DNA of 64,000 nucleotides from Oncomelania hupensis (lineage: Eukaryota > Mollusca > Gastropoda > Littorinimorpha > Pomatiopsidae), in assembly GCA_036898135.1 (NCBI GenBank), contig CM072513.1:11940102-12004101 (forward strand). The letters are read 5' to 3'. The notes under the pieces were generated by a model, which worked only from the letters and a program-made list of their open reading frames with translations, was not told the DNA's origin and searched no databases. This document shows positions 34,679 to 48,017 of this stretch, one piece after another. Numbering within the stretch: the stretch's first letter is position 1; each line of letters starts with the position of its first letter. Made by a program: the position numbers and the translations under genes.

Positions 34679-34690
34679 TGTTGTTCTGGG

Positions 34691-34691
<1 letters not shown>

Positions 34692-34738
<47 letters not shown>
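34692..34738. repeat. (TA)n microsatellite
   Basis: About 23 TA units directly after the LINE B tail. Confidence 0.97.
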
Positions 34739-34739
<1 letters not shown>

Positions 34740-35478
34740 TAAGGTTGCTTTTGGTATACATGATAGTCATTATACATAGAGAGGGCAGTCTACAAGTCTG
34801 GTGGCTCTGTTGTTTTAAGAAATGGCTGACTAGAGGTGGTTGATGGCGGTGGGATGGTGGTGTCTGTGGGAGGGGAGGCAATTCAAGTGGTAATCATCAT
34901 GTGTACATGTATAGTAGAAAATAGTTTGGTTGTTCTGCAGATGTGATTGTTAGAACAGTTTCGCATTATGATGATGTGGAAGTGGCTTTGGTTCTGGTTT
35001 GAGCTCTCCGCATTTCGACCAGACCCCCACCAGGTTATATAAACATACGAGGGAAAGTGCGAGGTAGAAGTGTATTCCTTGATAAGCTGCAGAAAAAGGT
35101 TGCCCTAATGGCGATAATTTTTATGGGTTTTGCAGTTGTTATACAGTGACATTGTTGGTGTATTTCACATGCAGATGACGTTTAGACCAGACACTTCGAG
35201 AGGTAGCTTGTTTGTGGTTTGGGACATGTTATTTGAGCCAGTTGAGCCAAACAGGTGAGGGAAAAGTGCCAAATGAATTATTCTTAGTGAAGGAATTAGG
35301 ATGTTGAGGAAGTTGAATTATTTGTGGTGAAGAAAGTGGGAAGTTGAATTATTTGTTGTGACATTTGGATTTGGATCACCTAATTGGAAATTCTTTAGCT
35401 TTCTCAGCGAAAGCATGACGGTTTTAAACACACCTACTAATGAGCTTGTTAATCTCATAAGCGCTGCTTGTGTATATT
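34739..35478. other. Intron sequence, nothing recognised
   Basis: A small GAAGTTGAATTATTTGTGGT duplication near 35300-35360; otherwise unremarkable. Confidence 0.45.
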
Positions 35479-35479
35479 G

Positions 35480-35742
35480 CCTGTAATCAAGACATCATGT
35501 GATAAACAGCTGCATTATGTATGGAATAAACAAATCAAATGATAAATAACTGCACTGCTTCTATTTTAATTACATCATATGATAACAATTGCACTATGTG
35601 TAGAATATAAATACGATAAACAATTGCTCTTCTTTTATATTGAATACATCTATGATAAACAACTGCACTACTTGTATAATAAATACATCATATGATAAAC
35701 AACTGCACTGGGTCTGTAATAAATACATATATTTTGCACTAC
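35480..35742. repeat. ~39-bp minisatellite, left part
   Basis: Six diverged units of AATACATCATATGATAAACA plus ACTGCACTACTTGTATAAT. A partial unit pair reappears at 36714-36770 beyond the LINE B copy. Confidence 0.85.
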
Positions 35743-36573
<831 letters not shown>

Positions 36574-36604
36574 TAGATCTATATATATAGATATATATAT
36601 AGAT

Positions 36605-36606
<2 letters not shown>

Positions 36607-36679
<73 letters not shown>

Positions 36680-36680
36680 A
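36607..36680. repeat. (GA)n microsatellite
   Basis: About 37 AG units. Confidence 0.98.
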
Positions 36681-36713
36681 GGAGCCAGGATAAGTATTTT
36701 TCTTTATATAGAT

Positions 36714-36772
36714 GTGTGATAAACTGCACTACTTTTATACTAAATACATCATATGATAAGCAACTGCACTGA
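36714..36772. repeat. ~39-bp minisatellite, right part
   Basis: ATACTAAATACATCATATGA plus TAAGCAACTGCACTG, matching the units at 35480-35742. Confidence 0.75.
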
Positions 36773-36900
36773 TACAACCGCCAGATGGATTGAATCTGGG
36801 GTAGATGGCAAACTGGTTTTGAACCCGTGGCCTCAAAAGCATGAGTTTGTCGATGTGCCACCTTGGAGAAGTGTGGAGGAGAGAAACAGACAGACAGAGA

Positions 36901-37031
<131 letters not shown>

Positions 37032-37429
37032 CGACAAAACTGGGATTTGGAACTGGTGGCCTATAGAGCACAAGTTTAATTTTGTGCCACCTTGGGCAAG
37101 GGTTCATTTGGGGGGGGGGGAGGAAGGGAGTGGAGACATTCCTTGTGAGAGTGTGGGTGGTGAAATGGCCCTGGCACAGTGATAGAAGAGGGAATGGCTT
37201 GGTTCTGTTGCTCTGTTCTAGAGTTGTTGTGTTCTTTGTTGTTACTTGGGATAGACAGAACCACTTCAATAGTTTTAGATAGGAATGAAAGAGGAAGCTA
37301 AGGAGAAGGATTGGGTAGCGTAGGCTAAGTAGTTTTCATGAGGTAGTTTTCATTGTTGACTGCTAGTACCAGGATGTTGATACGCTCCTAGTTTTGTTTT
37401 ATAGTCTGTGGGATATTTTTAATTAGTTT

Positions 37430-38150
37430 TTGACTCACATGCGTGCAGCAATGCAATGTGAGTATGTATTTAACACCCCCCATTTTCCCCCCATATTTTT
37501 GCAAATATGTGCGTGATGAGTCCTAATTAGTCCAGAAATTATATTTTAAAAATAACTATTGTTTGTCCATCTGTCTGTCCATCCGTGCAATCATTTTTGG
37601 TAGGATGGTTTATATCCATGAGACCTCGAAATTTATTTGTAAATAAATGACTTAACTTTAAGGCCAGGGTCACATGGTCAACAAATGTTAGTAAAAAAAA
37701 TCAAAGTTAAAAATTTTCCTGAACTTATTGATAGTTATGAAGTTGAAGAACTTACGATTCTTTGATAGATGATAAATATCAACGAGACATTTACCATACA
37801 AAATTTGTTCAACCTCGCTCCAAGATCAAGGTCATTAGATCTGTCTGTTCATGTGGGTACTTTGAAGTGAACTTGGCCCTAAACTATGAGAGATAAAAAG
37901 TCCAATCTTATTGTATTTAGAGATTGATTTACAATGTGTTTAGAGTTTTTGCGTTCATCTTGAAGGTCAAGATAATTTTAGGCTTAAAAACAACATACAC
38001 ATTTTGTCATGGTACAGCGGAATGGCTCTAGTTTTGACCAACACTATGCACCAACACTGGGTTATATGATCATACATGATAATCAGAGGTCAGGTGAAGG
38101 TTAAGATCATCCCAAGGTCAAGATCATTGATGGTCATTTTTATCCAAAGG
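37430..38150. repeat. Decayed repeat rich in AAGGTCAAGGTCA-type motifs
   Basis: The left part (GACTCACATGCGTGCAGCAA, GATGAGTCCTAATTAGTCC, TTTGTCCATCTGTCTGTCCA) resembles 42675-42810. The middle and right parts have scattered AAGGTCAAGAT, ATCAAGGTCATT and CAAGGTCAAGATCATT motifs. It resembles 42601-43308 and 43735-43990, so it is an old dispersed repeat. Confidence 0.6.
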
Positions 38151-38151
38151 T

Positions 38152-39213
38152 CTTATCCTATCCTATCCGTGATGACCGTTTAACCAGTGTACCCTATCTT
38201 TCTCTGTCAGCAACCATCATGCCCTCGCTCAGTATCAAGCCAGTCCATTCTCGAATGTTGTCCCCCCACCTTTTTTCTGTCTCCCTCTTCTTCTGCCTCC
38301 TTGCACCGTGCCTTGCAGGATGGTCTTTGCAAGGCCTGATGCTCTGGTGACGTGGCAATATCATCGGAGTTTCCGTTTCTTAACCACTGTGAGCATGTCA
38401 TCATGTTGTCCAAAGGCTTGTGTTAAGGTCTGTCGGACTTCGTTGTTGGTGATGTGTTGGATATAGGAAATGCCCAGAAGTCTTCTGTAGCACCTCATCT
38501 CCATGCTTTGTATTCTGCTTTGTATTCTTCGTTTAGATCTGCTGTGAGTATCCATGTTTCGCAAGTGTATAGGAAGATGGAGACGCGCATCAGCCTTACC
38601 TTGGAATGTAGACTGATGGTCCTGTCTTTTCAAATTGGCTTCAACCTCGCCAGTGCAGCAGTTGTTTGTGCGATCCTTGAAGAGGACTCCCTGTCGGGAC
38701 CCATTGTCTGATACAATGGCTCCTAAATATTTGAAGCTGTGCACTGTGTTGAGGGATTGGCCTTGGACTTTGATGTCCGTGTTGATGACCTTGGTGTTGT
38801 TGGCCATCATTTTGGTCTTCTCTTCAACTATTTCCATTCCATAGGCTGTGGAGGTGGTGTTAAGCCTCTGTACCAGCTGTTCAAGTTCTAGTTCCTCTCC
38901 AGCCAATCCATCAATGTCATCGAACGATAGGTTGGAGATTGCACTTCCCCCTATGCTGACTTTGCCTTCGTGATCTGCAAGGGCATCTGACATGATGCGC
39001 TCTAAGAAGATATTGAAGAGTGTTGGAGAGAGTCGGCATCCTTGACGCACACAGATTGTTGTTCTGATCCAGTTTCTGATGGCGCTGTTGTGGAGGACTG
39101 CACTGGTAGCCTTGTCATACAGGCTTTTGATGACTTCAATAATTTTAGAGCTGATGTTGCACACTCTCTCATGGTTGCCCACAGAGCTGCATGCCATACT
39201 CTGTCAAACGCCT
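38152..39213 (-). mobile_element. RTE-like LINE (R3), 5'-truncated
   Basis: The tail ATCCTATCCTATCC is at 38157. The minus-strand frame 39197-38361 covers the RT end and C-terminal domain almost without interruption (VRQGCRLSPTLFNIFLERIM; MEMRCYRRLLGISYIQHITN; TVVKKRKLR). The catalytic box reads FDDIDGL, one residue short of FADDIDGL, so the RT is damaged. Confidence 0.9.
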
Positions 39214-39254
39214 TTTCCAGTTTTCCAGAATCGGTGGCTGAAAGGAGGTTGTTG

Positions 39255-39510
39255 ATGAAGTAGAAAGCACTCTACTCCTATAATCTAACTTTTTAACCAC
39301 GATAGCAAATGAAGTTGACAGCATTATACTACTGTAACCTATCTTTTTAACCGCAATAGAAAATGAAGTAGAAAGCGCTATACTGCTGTAACCTATCTTT
39401 TTAACCACAGCTGCAAATATATATTATATGGTAACCTATCTTTTTAATCATGATAGTAAATGAAGTAGAAAGTACTATACTACTGTAACCTATCTTTTGA
39501 ACCACGATAG
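39255..39510. repeat. ~54-bp minisatellite, ~4.5 units
   Basis: TAACCTATCTTTTTAACCAC plus GATAGCAAATGAAGTAGAAA plus GC(A/G)CTATACTACTG repeated, with one internally deleted unit. Confidence 0.85.
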
Positions 39511-40341
39511 CAAATGAATTGATCTATGTTAGCCTAGTGTCAGTCTGTCAATGCCGCAGTGTAAATAAATCGATTCTAATCTGTCTGAATCTGATGCAAC
39601 TTCCTGGTTCCTGACGAGGAAAAATAAATCTAGGCAAAATTAAAGTAGGGTAAGCTAGACGGCTCATCGACTGTGAAGTTTGATCACGTAACACACTATA
39701 AATTATAGGCTCTCAGGGACCGTTTTTATTGCTTAGTTTACAATTTGCTATAGGCGTTTTCGTGACATCGGATGACATTTTGTGGGTTGCGTTGGTGCAA
39801 GATGTAAAACTGAAAATGCTAACGCGACCTCTGGGCTTAACACAGCTGGAACAATAAAAATAGGTACTGAATGTGAGGTAGGGCGTGAAGAATGTAGATA
39901 CTCTCCCCCCAATCACTCCAAAAAAAAAACCAACACAACACCAACAGCAACAACAAAAAACTGACCGCCGTACTTCCATGTCCTGACAGGTGAGAAGTTT
40001 GCAGGCTAATCCATAACTACCAAGACACGGTATGTTACAGGGGAAATTACAGAGTGCCTCAGAAGTTTGTTGAGTGATGATTTGTTGGATGTTCTAGAGA
40101 TGGAGGTTTGGTAATTAAATGTTAGTTTTTTTTGTAGCTGTAATAGGGGTGAATAATGATTATGGCGACTTCCCGTTTTTCAATGCCGAGCATCGGCGCC
40201 TTGAGTTTGCGTACGATTGACACTTTCCCGGACGTGGCAGCCTTTTATATACATGTACATGTTTGATGCAGGAATTTAACTTTTCTATACATCATTACAT
40301 GTACTTGTTTGATGCAGGAATTTAACTTTTTGTTTGTTTAG
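39511..40341. other. Intron sequence, nothing recognised
   Basis: Includes a short duplication of ACATGTACTTGTTTGATGCA / ACATGTACATGTTTGATGCA with GGAATTTAACTTTT near 40250-40330. No exon is supported. Confidence 0.45.
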
Positions 40342-40353
40342 GACAGACTGAGT

Positions 40354-40928
40354 ACATACATGATTATTGATTTAGGTCCAGCGGACTCTTCCGAGCCAAA
40401 TCAAGACCGGACAACCCCCGATCCGCATAAAAGATCTGCCGAAACAACCCTAGTGGTAAAACTGAAAGCTCTCCACCAGCCAGTCACTTTACAATAAAGA
40501 CATCCCACGCAGGGGACGCTGAGGCTGTACTCTAATTTATCGAACCCCCGTTAACAAAAACAAAATAGAATACAAACATCATTATAAATTATCAACAAAA
40601 CACATAAATATAAAATGCCTACAATGCTAAATAATAACATCATAGGAAGCCCTAGTGACCAGCTGGCAGAAAGCAGAAAGCGTCCAATATTCCCAAGCTG
40701 ATCCAACAGACCTCGTACACAAACAAGGAGTCTTGTCCCGGAAGAGTTTTCAAGAAAAAAGGTAGATGACAGGTCTAGCGAAGAAGAAGATAGTATAGCA
40801 GATTGATAGAACAGAGCAGGAATGAGAAAGAGCAAATGAGAAAGACAGCGACAGTGGGAATTTAAAGCACTAAATTTCCAGAAAGTGGGGATACTATTTA
40901 TACTGAAACCCCCGGCACCCCAACGGGG
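40354..40928 (-). mobile_element. 701-bp-family retroposon, copy B, with 12-bp TSD
   Basis: Flanked by GACAGACTGAGT at 40342-40353 and 40929-40940. It matches the complete copy at 60293-60993 but lacks about 130 bp of the 5' end. Conserved points include the GGACTCTTCCGAGCCAAATC block, TATAAATA (as ATTTATAC near 40889) and the CGGCACCCCAACGGGG stretch. It has no coding frame. The 5' truncation and variable-length TSD are typical of LINE-mediated insertion. Confidence 0.88.
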
Positions 40929-41170
40929 GACAGACTGAGTGCCAAAATAGCACAAAGTGCTGGCCATTGGTAGGTATTTCCCAAAATAGCATTTGGCCGT
41001 GACACCTTGGGCTACTGGGCCTTAGAATTAAATTAAAGGCACATGGTCAGAATGGGGAGAGGTGAACTCACATTTCTATACAGTGGGAAGAGTGGAATTT
41101 CACAATATTTTATACAAGTTCATTGGCCTGTATAGTGTAACAAACCTAATTTGGTGTGCAGTATAAACGC

Positions 41171-41270
<100 letters not shown>

Positions 41271-41372
41271 TCACGTCATCATTGTTCCCGGTATCCTTAG
41301 TTTAGCCGGGCGCCTTTGCGCATGCGCCAGGTCAAGTCGGGCAGGCTTTTTCACGATGTTCTTAGGCGTCGT

Positions 41373-41412
41373 AAACCTAACTCTAACCATAACCCTAACC
41401 CTAATCCTAACT
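41373..41412. repeat. Degenerate interstitial telomere-like repeat
   Basis: CTAACTCTAACCATAACC, CTAACCCTAATCCTAACT: about six CCCTAA-like units, two perfect. CCCTAA/TTAGGG is the telomere repeat of molluscs and many animals. Confidence 0.7.
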
Positions 41413-42003
41413 AAGACTACAATAGCAATGTGCGCATGCGTCGAATTTTGTAATGCGTCGACCAATCAGAATGCTCCCAGTCGCTCCCAGCCCAGATAAG
41501 ATACTAGGAACTGTGACGAGGTGTGTCCGGGGACACAAATTTAACGATGTCACAAGGGCATCAACTTGATAGGTTGGTTTTTGTGAATAGTCGGGGTAGG
41601 GTTTCGTCTTCAATTTGCATGTGAACAAAGACCCGCTGAATGATATTTGTTGTGAGTTTGAATGTCATAACCCCATGAAGAGGAGGAAGAAGAAGAAAAT
41701 CGTTTCGCGGAAAAAGTAAGAGTGTTGTTATTATTAAATAACTTTTCGTCGAAAAAAAAGTAATGTGAAAAGAAAAAATTTTTTAAAAGAAAAACAACAA
41801 TCCACACACCATCAGTGCTGTTATTTTCGGCGCTGTTTGGTTTGAATTCCAGCTTAAAGTCACGCGGGAGGTTCTATTATTGCTCGAGCTATTATCGTCG
41901 AAGTATTCATTGCTAATGATTTTAATGAGAATTGGACGAGACATTATTGCATTTGAAGTATTGTAAACTGACAGCAGTAGTACAAGTTCAACTCTGTTTG
42001 TAT

Positions 42004-42012
42004 ATGTATGTA

Positions 42013-42074
<62 letters not shown>
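42004..42074. repeat. (TG)n / (GA)n compound microsatellite
   Basis: GTGTGTGT followed by GAGAGAGA. Confidence 0.97.
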
Positions 42075-42077
<3 letters not shown>

Positions 42078-42177
42078 ACTTACAGACCATATAATATCAC
42101 TATACAACTATACAATCATGTTCATATTGCTGAAGTGAATGTCATAGTTATAATGCATTTGATGGCGTAACATTTCT

Positions 42178-42245
42178 AGATACAATACAATACAATACAA
42201 TACAACTTTATTCATCCCAAAGGGCAATTACATTATTATGTTTAT
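42178..42245 (-). mobile_element. LINE 3' terminus with (ACAAT)n tail
   Basis: (ACAAT)4 then AACTTTATTCATCCCAAAGG. In reverse complement this is CCTTTGGGATGAATAAAGTT plus a TGTAT tail, a familiar non-LTR 3' end type. Only the end is preserved. Confidence 0.65.
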
Positions 42246-42392
42246 GAGGCAGCATAAAAGATACTAAAAAAATGTATCAATAATTTCATCACTTTTGCTT
42301 ATTTGCTACATGTGTTTGATAGAGAGAGTGGTGCGTGCATGAACTGCTTGTGAAACTGAATGCAATGAAAGTTTTCTGTCGTTACAACTATC

Positions 42393-42485
42393 TGAAATCT
42401 ACCCAGTTGCTACAGTGGTCGTTACGACTATCTGAAATCTACCAAGTTGGTACAGTGGTCGTTACGACTATCTGAAATCTACTGT
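42393..42485. repeat. 40-bp minisatellite, 2.3 units
   Basis: TCGTTACGACTATCTGAAAT plus CTACCAAGTTGGTACAGTGG. Confidence 0.9.
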
Positions 42486-42600
42486 ACGAAATAAAGAGGA
42501 GAGTGAATGAGATAACTTATTATGTGAGTGTGCCTATGTCTGCAATAAGGCCTTTGTAAAATCATGATCAAGCTTGAGTATTGTTTTTGATGTCTCCACT

Positions 42601-42636
42601 TCTCTCCTGCGGGTTATGGCGAATAAAATATTGATA

Positions 42637-42676
<40 letters not shown>

Positions 42677-42989
42677 TTTTAACTCACAAGGCTCACATGC
42701 ATGCAAATCTGTGCGACATGAGTCCCAAATAGTAAATAGTCCAAAAATTATCTCTTTCTATTTTTATTTATTTATTTCATTTATTTATTTTTGTTGTCTG
42801 TTCGTCTGTGCAAAACTTTAAAGTGGCTAAGAACTCGGAATCTATTTCATCTATTACAACCAAACTTGGTAAGATGGCGTTGATCTTGAAGGTCAAGGTC
42901 ATTTTAGGACTTTAAAACATGTTTAAAAAAATGGGTCACAACACAGTAGAATGTCTCTCCTGCGGGTTATGGCGAATAAAATATTGATA

Positions 42990-43033
<44 letters not shown>

Positions 43034-43308
43034 TTTTAACTCACAAGGCTCACATGCATGCAAATCTGTGCGACATGAGTCCCAAATAGTAAATAGTCAA
43101 AAAATTATCTCTTTCTATTTTTATTTACTTATTTCATTTATTTATTTTTGTTGTCTGTTCGTCTGTGCAAAACTTTAAAGTGGCTAAGAACTCGGAATCT
43201 ATTTAATCTATTACGACCAAACTTGGTAAGATGGCGTTGATCTTGAAGGTCAAGGTCATTTTAGGACTTTAAAACATGTTTAAAAAATGGGTCACGACAC
43301 AGTAGAAT
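42601..43308. repeat. 353-bp tandem duplication
   Basis: 42601-42953 and 42954-43308 are nearly identical, starting TCTCTCCTGCGGGTTATGGC and ending ACACAGTAGAATG. Each has its own TG/GA microsatellite and a GAAGGTCAAGGTCATTTTAG motif. Few substitutions separate them, so the duplication is recent. Confidence 0.95.
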
Positions 43309-43734
43309 GTCTTTATATTTAACCCATACTATACACCAAGATTGGAGGGAGGGAGAGAGGGGGGCAGCAGAAGTGGAGGAGAGAGGAAAGTAGGTCCTAT
43401 TACTCGGGAAACTTGTGTGGACGTAACTTGGTATTTTCTTATATATGTACATCCCTGTTGGTGTATGTGTGTGTGTGTGGGTGGGTGGGTGGGTGGGTGG
43501 GGTAGTGCTATTGATGGACTGGTGTGGGTGTGAGTGTGTGTGGTTTTGGGGTGAAGAAGAGGCCTTGGAAGTAATTTAGTTGTATCGCTGAGATGTTTTC
43601 ACTTCAGTACTAAGATGAACCTTTTTTACTTTTTTGAACTGTGTGTGAATCATTGTATGCCATAACGTTTAACCCTGAGGAAGCCTGGTAGTAATAAAGG
43701 CGAAAATTTGGAAACTTGTATACGACTTGTTTGG

Positions 43735-43990
43735 CTTAATTGTTCTTTCTTCTGCGACCAAGATTGGATTATTTGATTACACTTGAGCATCAGAGGTCAC
43801 ATGAAGGCCAAGGTCATCCCAAGATCAAGGTCAATGGAGGTTAAAGCCATCTCAAAGTCTGTTTTTTGGTGTGATAAAAGTTTTTGGCTGTAGTTTATGT
43901 GATCGTACATAGGTGTATTTGGAATCGGAAGTCAAAGTTATTTCAAGGTCAAGAGTATCGAAAGTTGAAAGTCGGTATTACTTTGCATTT
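43735..43990. repeat. Diverged copy of the AAGGTCA-rich repeat
   Basis: Contains GGCCAAGGTCATCCCAAGAT, CAAGGTCAATGG and TTCAAGGTCAAGAG, in the same style as 37430-38150. Confidence 0.5.
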
Positions 43991-44621
43991 TAAAGCCACT
44001 ATTTCTTTTGGTGCATTTATTTGGCACTCATTTTCATTTTACATATTGCAAGTTCCATAGGAGCATGTGAGTCATATGGGTTTTGCCTTTCTAGTTCTTA
44101 TTATTTGCCTCCTCCACCTGTTAATGCCTCAAAAAGCAAAGCACTCCCCAACCCTCACCCACAGTAAAGTTGAAGGCGTCTTCCTTTTTACCTCACTCCC
44201 CTCCTCCCTCACCTTCCCACTAAACGTGTACTGTGCATCAAATGCAGACATATCTGTCTCCAACCTAACTCAAGTAACGAGAAGTGTGGCCTCTGGCATT
44301 TCGTTTGACCCTTTTGGAAAGGTGAGATTGAAGTCAGCCTTCAGACCCAACCTCTTTTCGTTATAAACCTAGCTACCTCTGACCAGGCTAGACGCATTCT
44401 TTGTTAGATTTGTTGTATTAAATTGAACTGCAAGTTCTATTCTTAGCTTGTTTCCGATGTCGCTGGCTTCTGTTGGCTATTAAAAGCCCACTTTGAAAGG
44501 CATAACAATAATTAAATAAAACGCCTCCCCACTTTTCTTGCTGGTTTGCTTTCACGCCACGAAACTGCAAGCTGCAATGTTTGCATTCACTAACTTATTC
44601 TCTGGCCATGTTATGGACAAA

Positions 44622-45010
44622 TAGCTTCTCTTTTCGTTGTTGTCATTTGATATGTTCTGAACAGTAGCTTCTCTTTTCGTTATTGTCATTTGATATGTTC
44701 TGAACAGTAGCTTCTCTTTTCGTTATTGTCATTTGATATGTTCTGAACAGTAGCTTCTCTTTTCGTTATTGTCATTTGATATGTTCTGAACAGTAGCTTC
44801 TCTTTTCGTTATTGTCATTTGATATATCCTGAACAGTAGCTTCTCTTTTTCGTTATTGTCATTTGATATGTTCTGAACAGTAGCTTCTCTTTTCGTTATT
44901 GTCATTTGATATGTTCTGAACAGTAGCTTCTCTTTTCGTTATTGTCATTTGATATATCCTGAACAGTAGCTTCTCTTTTCGTTATTGTCATTTGATATGT
45001 TCTGAACAGT
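44622..45010. repeat. 43-bp minisatellite, 9 units
   Basis: TAGCTTCTCTTTTCGTTATT plus GTCATTTGATATGTTCTGAA plus CAG. Two non-adjacent units carry TATATCC for TATGTTC, so the array shows internal unit copying. Confidence 0.98.
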
Positions 45011-45553
45011 TAAGTTCTCTTTTCTTTATTGTGAAAGACAATGAAAGTGCTGTGGAGTTATTTTGGGTGTGGAGAATGAGGTTTCGCTTTTCTTAGCTGC
45101 CAGACAGTGAAGAGGTTTCCTTCACAAAATGACGGGTACCATTACGGACACAAAGCGTGAATGGGACGTGGGCGACAGGTACATTCCGAGAATCTGATGG
45201 ATAACTATGGGTAAAACATAAGGTGTGTTTTTCTAAGAAGAAAAAAGTATTTATTCTATAAGAAAGACAATTAGAAGGTTTGAAGGCGGTAAAACACAGC
45301 AGATTAAAGGTTCCTCTGTACATGTATTTCGCTAAAAAGCTCCGTCAGGAGTTACAAGCCAACCGAGGAACAAAATCCTATACATAATCATTGTACACAG
45401 CACTGAGAAGAAGTCATTATTATTATAAAGCAATCAACAAACAAACACGAATGTGAATACTGTTAACAAAGTTACCTTGTCCAACATACACCTAAATAAA
45501 CTACATGCACACAACACGCACAACACCCTAACGCACCCAACCAAACACACGCA

Positions 45554-45598
<45 letters not shown>

Positions 45599-46037
45599 CC
45601 ACACATACACAAGAACTCTATAAGAATTCTGTCATTATTACCTTGGATATCCAAGTGATAGGAATAGCTGCATGTGTGATATACCGAGCGTTGTTCGTTC
45701 GTTCCTTCTTTTGACCGTACAGACCAAACCAAAGCTGTGGCCTGGCGCTCGTCAAAAGACGAGCCTTGCTATGTAGCCCAGCGCTTTGTGTCTCTTGTAT
45801 TTCATCCTCATATCAAGAAGGCAGGAAATGGCGTTTTGGACCGAAACCCTGATCAATAACAATGTTGTGAGCTTCATTGTGGTAAAGTCGCCCTGTCCTC
45901 TAAAACGTCTCTGGTCATATGTTAAAATATTGCAGGAGTTCATTGCAACGTTTTGGGGAGAAAGAGAGAGAGAAGGAGAGAGAGAGAGAGGGGGGGGGCA
46001 GGGAGGGTGGTGGAGGTAGCATATGTTAGTATCACAT
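45011..46037. other. Intron sequence with (AC)n tract
   Basis: A (CA)n microsatellite lies at about 45554-45592 and a (GA)n tract at about 45960-45990. I recognise nothing else. Confidence 0.5.
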
Positions 46038-46183
46038 GTAATTGAATAGTCATTAAATGACTGTAATGTATTGACATTGATGTAGTGTACTGACATTGAT
46101 GTAGACATTAAATGACAATATTATGTATTGACATTGATGTAGACATTAAATGACAATTGTATTGTACTGACATTGATGTGGAC
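46038..46183. repeat. 39-bp minisatellite, left part (split by solo LTR)
   Basis: About 3.5 units of ACATTAAATGACAATTGTAT plus TGTACTGACATTGATGTGG. Ends TGGAC immediately before the LTR. Confidence 0.95.
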
Positions 46184-47675
46184 TGTAACAAACAGACCCG
46201 TTTACCCCACACTATTTGAGCTTTTGCTTGTTTAGCAGTAGTAAAACTTAGAAGGTTACTGTAGTCTATAGCAGACGATTAAGGTATAACTGATGTGTAC
46301 ACACACACTGCGAGCGGACGCGAGCCGTTTAGTGACATCATCGCGGCCTACATGGTGTTTCGAACTTTAAAGCCACTTAGATTGTTTCATCCAATCGGGA
46401 CACAGGTAGAGTGGTTAGAACCAGTTCTGGCTGATTCAGTCAAAGCCAGGTAGGAAGTCAGTCGAGTTTGAGACGCTAAGGAGTACACAGTACTCTCTGA
46501 CAGACTCTCTCCTGAGAAGATTAGACAGCAGTGCTTGGTGAATTTTCAAATTCAATCAAGTAGCCACGTCCTGACATTGTCGAACAGGTAAATGAACATA
46601 CTTCTGTTTCATCGTGATGTATTTATATTACTGTTGAAATTATGTTTGTATAATTTGCTATGCATAGTTAGTCCGACTTTGCCTTACCACGTGGAGAACC
46701 CGACCACGTGTCAAGCACGACCGGGTTTGACGCCATGTTGTATACCTGACGGAACCACTGTTGTTTAACCTATATGTATGCTTGCAGACCAGTGGCTATA
46801 CCAGTGAATGTTTATAATATTATTAATTCTTTATGTGTATAGTTAGCCACGATTTATATTTATGTATGTATAGGAAATTAGAGTGGAGATTCCAGTGGAC
46901 CACCGACTTAGCAGAATGTTCATCACTTATGTATAGAGATGTAGAGCTATCACTGAGGGCCACTTTGGCTTTCAGTGAGGCGCTCTGCACAGACCTATTA
47001 TTCAGGGTTGTGCAGAATTTCGTCTCATATGTTACAGACGAATAGGCGGTATATCATGAGCCCAACTCAGCAAAGAACAGAACCTAATCTACGATTCGAG
47101 TTGGCTGCCGAGGCATCTACAGCATTGAGCGCAGATAGCCCACCCGTCGAACACAAGCAACGACAACACAGCGTGTCGTAGAAGTTACCTCAACGCAGCG
47201 CTTCAACCATGAAACCACTCAGTTAAGTGCCCAGGAAACAGTGCACTAAAACTGTATCAAAAGGACCACAGTAGTCCACTCTTCATGAACGCTAGTAGCT
47301 AGTGCCCGATGAAGAAAAAGTAGCTGCCTAGATTATCAGCGAGCGAACCATTCGCATTGACAATTGAACTTTTAAGTTAGATTCGTACTTCGAAGAGCGT
47401 GTATAGAGTAGAAGAAATAAATGTTTGATTTTGACTGTTATCAAGTGGCTGGACTACATATGATTCATAGCCGTGTGAAAGCTAGTGTGACAGTGATATT
47501 TTACCATTTTTCTATCTATCTCTGTACCCCAGCCTTAACACAGACCGAGCTAAACAAATAAATGTATTAAAGTAATTCACCGGGTGACTCACTAGCGGTC
47601 CCCATAGAATAAAACGTGAGGGTTATAGCATTCCATTGTGCAGAGCCCAGCAACAATAAAAAAACAAACATCACA
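46184..47675. mobile_element. Solo LTR, 1.49 kb, with 5-bp TSD
   Basis: Bounded by TGTAACAAACAG and CATCACA (TG...CA, extended TGT...ACA) and by identical TGGAC at 46179-46183 and 47676-47680. The block interrupts an otherwise continuous 39-bp minisatellite, so the empty site is known: GATGTGGACATTAAATG. A 5-bp duplication with TG...CA ends and no long inverted termini is the signature of LTR-retrotransposon integration. No gag, pol or second LTR is present. AATAAA occurs at 47417, 47560 and 47609. The length is large for an LTR, and the family (Gypsy or other) and orientation are not established. Confidence 0.8.
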
Positions 47676-48017
47676 TGGACATTAAATGACAATTGTATTG
47701 TACTGACATTGATGTAGACATTAAATGACAATTGTATTGCACTGACACGTGGACATTAAATGACTGTAATGTATTGACATTGATGTAGACATTAACTGAC
47801 AGTTGTATTGTACTGACATTGATGTGGACATTAAATAACAATTGTATTGTCCTGACATTGATGTGGACATTAAATGACAATTGTATTGTACTGACATTGA
47901 TGTAGACATTAAATGACAATTGTACTGTACCGACATTGATGTAGACATTAAATGACAATTGTACTGTACCGACATTGATGTAGACACTAAATAACACTGT
48001 ATGTAATGTATTGACAT
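47676..48017. repeat. 39-bp minisatellite, right part
   Basis: About 8.5 further units of the 46038 array. 39 bp is a multiple of three, which leaves long but meaningless open frames. Confidence 0.97.

Noticed and set aside
41373..41412. True telomere
   Set aside because: Only about six degenerate units inside unique sequence.
47671..48017. 108- and 98-codon frames with INVSTIQLSFN-type repeats
   Set aside because: 39-bp minisatellite read in phase; not a repeat protein.
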